DNA of 64,000 bases from Deltaproteobacteria bacterium (GTDB taxonomy: Bacteria; Myxococcota_A; UBA796; GCA-2862545): NCBI GenBank assembly GCA_007693595.1, contig REDI01000035.1:1-64000 (forward strand). Reading direction: 5' to 3'. The notes under the pieces are model-generated. The model worked only from the letters and a program-made list of their open reading frames with translations, was not told the origin of the DNA and searched no databases. Within the stretch, counting starts at the first letter, position 1, and every line of letters starts with the position of its first letter. This document shows, in pieces, positions 62,930-64,000 of the stretch. Position numbers and translations under genes: made by a program.

Positions 62930-64000
62930 TCCTGCTCTGGGCCACCTTGGCGCTGGCCGACGAGCCGCCCGCCGACGTGGCGCCCGACGAGCCCAAGGTC
63001 CGACTTCGGGCGAGCGGTCACGTCAAGACCTTCTCGATCGCCATCTTTCCCTTTGATCACCCTCTCCTCCCCGACGCACCCACCGGCCAGAACCTCCTCG
63101 ACGCCCGACTCAACGTGCAGGTCGACCTGGGCGAGCGAGTCGAGGTCCTCGCCGCACACCACGTCACGCCGACCTTCGGCGTGGCCGGCGGGATCCTCGT
63201 CGCCGACACCGGCGTCATGCCCATCGCCCCCGAGCTCCTCCCGCTGAGCTACAGCGCGGGTCCCGGTGAGGGGGGCAGCCTGAGCATGATGGGTCGGACC
63301 GACCGCTTGCGGGTCAAGTTCCACGGAGAGCGCTTCGATGTGGTGGTGGGTCGCCAGCCGATCTCCTTCGGGACGGGTCGATTCTTCACCCCGCTAGATC
63401 TGGTCAACCCCTTCACCCCCGCCACCATCGACACCGAATACAAGCCGGGCGTCGACGCGATCCGCCTCGATCTCTACCACGGCATGGCGAGCCGGCTGAC
63501 CCTCGTGACGAGCTGGGCGGGCGATCCGATCACCGAAGGGGGGGCGGTCGAGATCACCGACTTCGCCTCGGCGATCGCCGGTCAGTCCACGCTCGGCACG
63601 ACCGATCTCATGGCTTTGGCAGGGCTGATCCGGGGCGATGTGGTGCTCGGCGGCGGTGTCGAGGGCGCCCTGGGGCCGGTCTCGGTCTACGGCGACGCTG
63701 CCTTCACCCTCCCCTATGGCGACGAAGATCCCTTCGTGCGCGCCACCGTCGGCGCGAGTCATCGCTTCACCGAGCGCTTCATGCTCTCGGGCGAGGCCTA
63801 CCTTCAGACGATCGGGACGGCCTCCTCCGAGAACCTGCTCACCACCCTGCAGGGCGATCGCTTCGCCCGCGGAGAGCTGTGGCTCGCCGGGCTCGCCTAT
63901 GCGGGCCTGGCCGCCACCTTCGAGATCACCCCCTTGATCCACGTCGGCGCCGGATCCTTCTTGAACCTCACCGACGGCAGCGTGCTCGGCGCGCCGTCCC
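62926..64000 (+). CDS. porin-like outer-membrane protein, truncated by window end
   Basis: The ATG overlaps the LolD-like stop, and the frame stays open for at least 358 codons to the end of the window. A short signal peptide (MILLWATLALA) is followed by an Asp/Pro linker and amphipathic strands. RFDVVVGRQPISFGTGRFF and PLDLVNPFTPATIDTEYKPGVDAIRLDL resemble the strand pattern of large porins of the DUF1302 or alginate-export type. It would be the outer-membrane end of the cassette. The 3' part is missing, so its full size is unknown. Confidence 0.8.
   Translation, partial: MILLWATLALADEPPADVAPDEPKVRLRASGHVKTFSIAIFPFDHPLLPDAPTGQNLLDARLNVQVDLGERVEVLAAHHVTPTFGVAGGILVADTGVMPIAPELLPLSYSAGPGEGGSLSMMGRTDRLRVKFHGERFDVVVGRQPISFGTGRFFTPLDLVNPFTPATIDTEYKPGVDAIRLDLYHGMASRLTLVTSWAGDPITEGGAVEITDFASAIAGQSTLGTTDLMALAGLIRGDVVLGGGVEGALGPVSVYGDAAFTLPYGDEDPFVRATVGASHRFTERFMLSGEAYLQTIGTASSENLLTTLQGDRFARGELWLAGLAYAGLAATFEITPLIHVGAGSFLNLTDGSVLGAPS

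Overview
The window is a very GC-rich (about 70% by eye) stretch of a Gram-negative, probably Myxococcota (deltaproteobacterial-type) chromosome. The clues are a giant surface protein with MopE-type metal-binding repeats, thrombospondin type 3 repeats and a MYXO-CTERM-like C-terminal sorting signal, several secreted lipoproteins with FG-GAP, beta-propeller or Ig-like domains, a eukaryotic-type Ser/Thr kinase fused to an extracellular sensor, and outer-membrane/Lol-type export genes. I see no tRNA, rRNA, CRISPR array, insertion sequence or phage gene. Coding density is high, most starts carry a clear GGAGG-like ribosome binding site, and starts at GTG, TTG and apparently CTG are common.

Layout. 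100-5374: LOG-family hydrolase, an unusual zinc-ribbon SDR, gltX and a Tat-exported PhoD-like phosphatase. 5425-9426: a 1333-residue mosaic surface protein. 9613-14998 (minus): an encapsulated-ferritin-like protein, an acetate kinase-PduL fusion, a sodium:solute symporter and a TauE/SafE permease. 15042-21694: an NhaC antiporter carrying a FlgD-like domain, endonuclease III, a FG-GAP lipoprotein, a sucrase/ferredoxin-like protein and a cysteine-repeat secreted protein. 21796-24161: a kinase-PhnD receptor translationally coupled to a DUF985 cupin. 24158-30711: ATP-grasp, VOC, MBL-fold and beta-propeller proteins, and a LysR gene divergent from a lipoprotein whose signal peptide is built on a hexanucleotide repeat.

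30866-35880: a 46-residue membrane protein, then a tight operon (di-iron-like hydrolase, SDR, FMO) divergent from a TetR gene with two operator-like palindromes over the promoter. 35933-40131: a three-gene operon of lipoprotein, helical-repeat protein and pentapeptide/TPR protein, none with a known function. 41021-48009: two tandem Ig-like lipoproteins followed by a VTC polyphosphate polymerase, a DUF4956 membrane protein and a HlyD-like protein. 48073-51952: FeS-type photolyase convergent with monomeric isocitrate dehydrogenase. 52107-58267: small envelope proteins, a polysaccharide-deacetylase-like lipoprotein, GNAT, DUF2237 and outer-membrane proteins. 58410-64000: a GbsR/MarR regulator followed by a LolA-like protein, two FtsX-like permeases, a LolD-like ATPase and a porin-like protein cut by the window end, which looks like a self-contained inner-to-outer-membrane export cassette.

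The most interesting candidates are the two genes that appear to start at CTG, the AckA-PduL fusion beside a shell-less EncFtn, the NhaC antiporter with an inserted FlgD-like domain, the in-frame hexamer repeat inside a signal peptide, the VTC-DUF4956-HlyD locus, and the Lol-like cassette.
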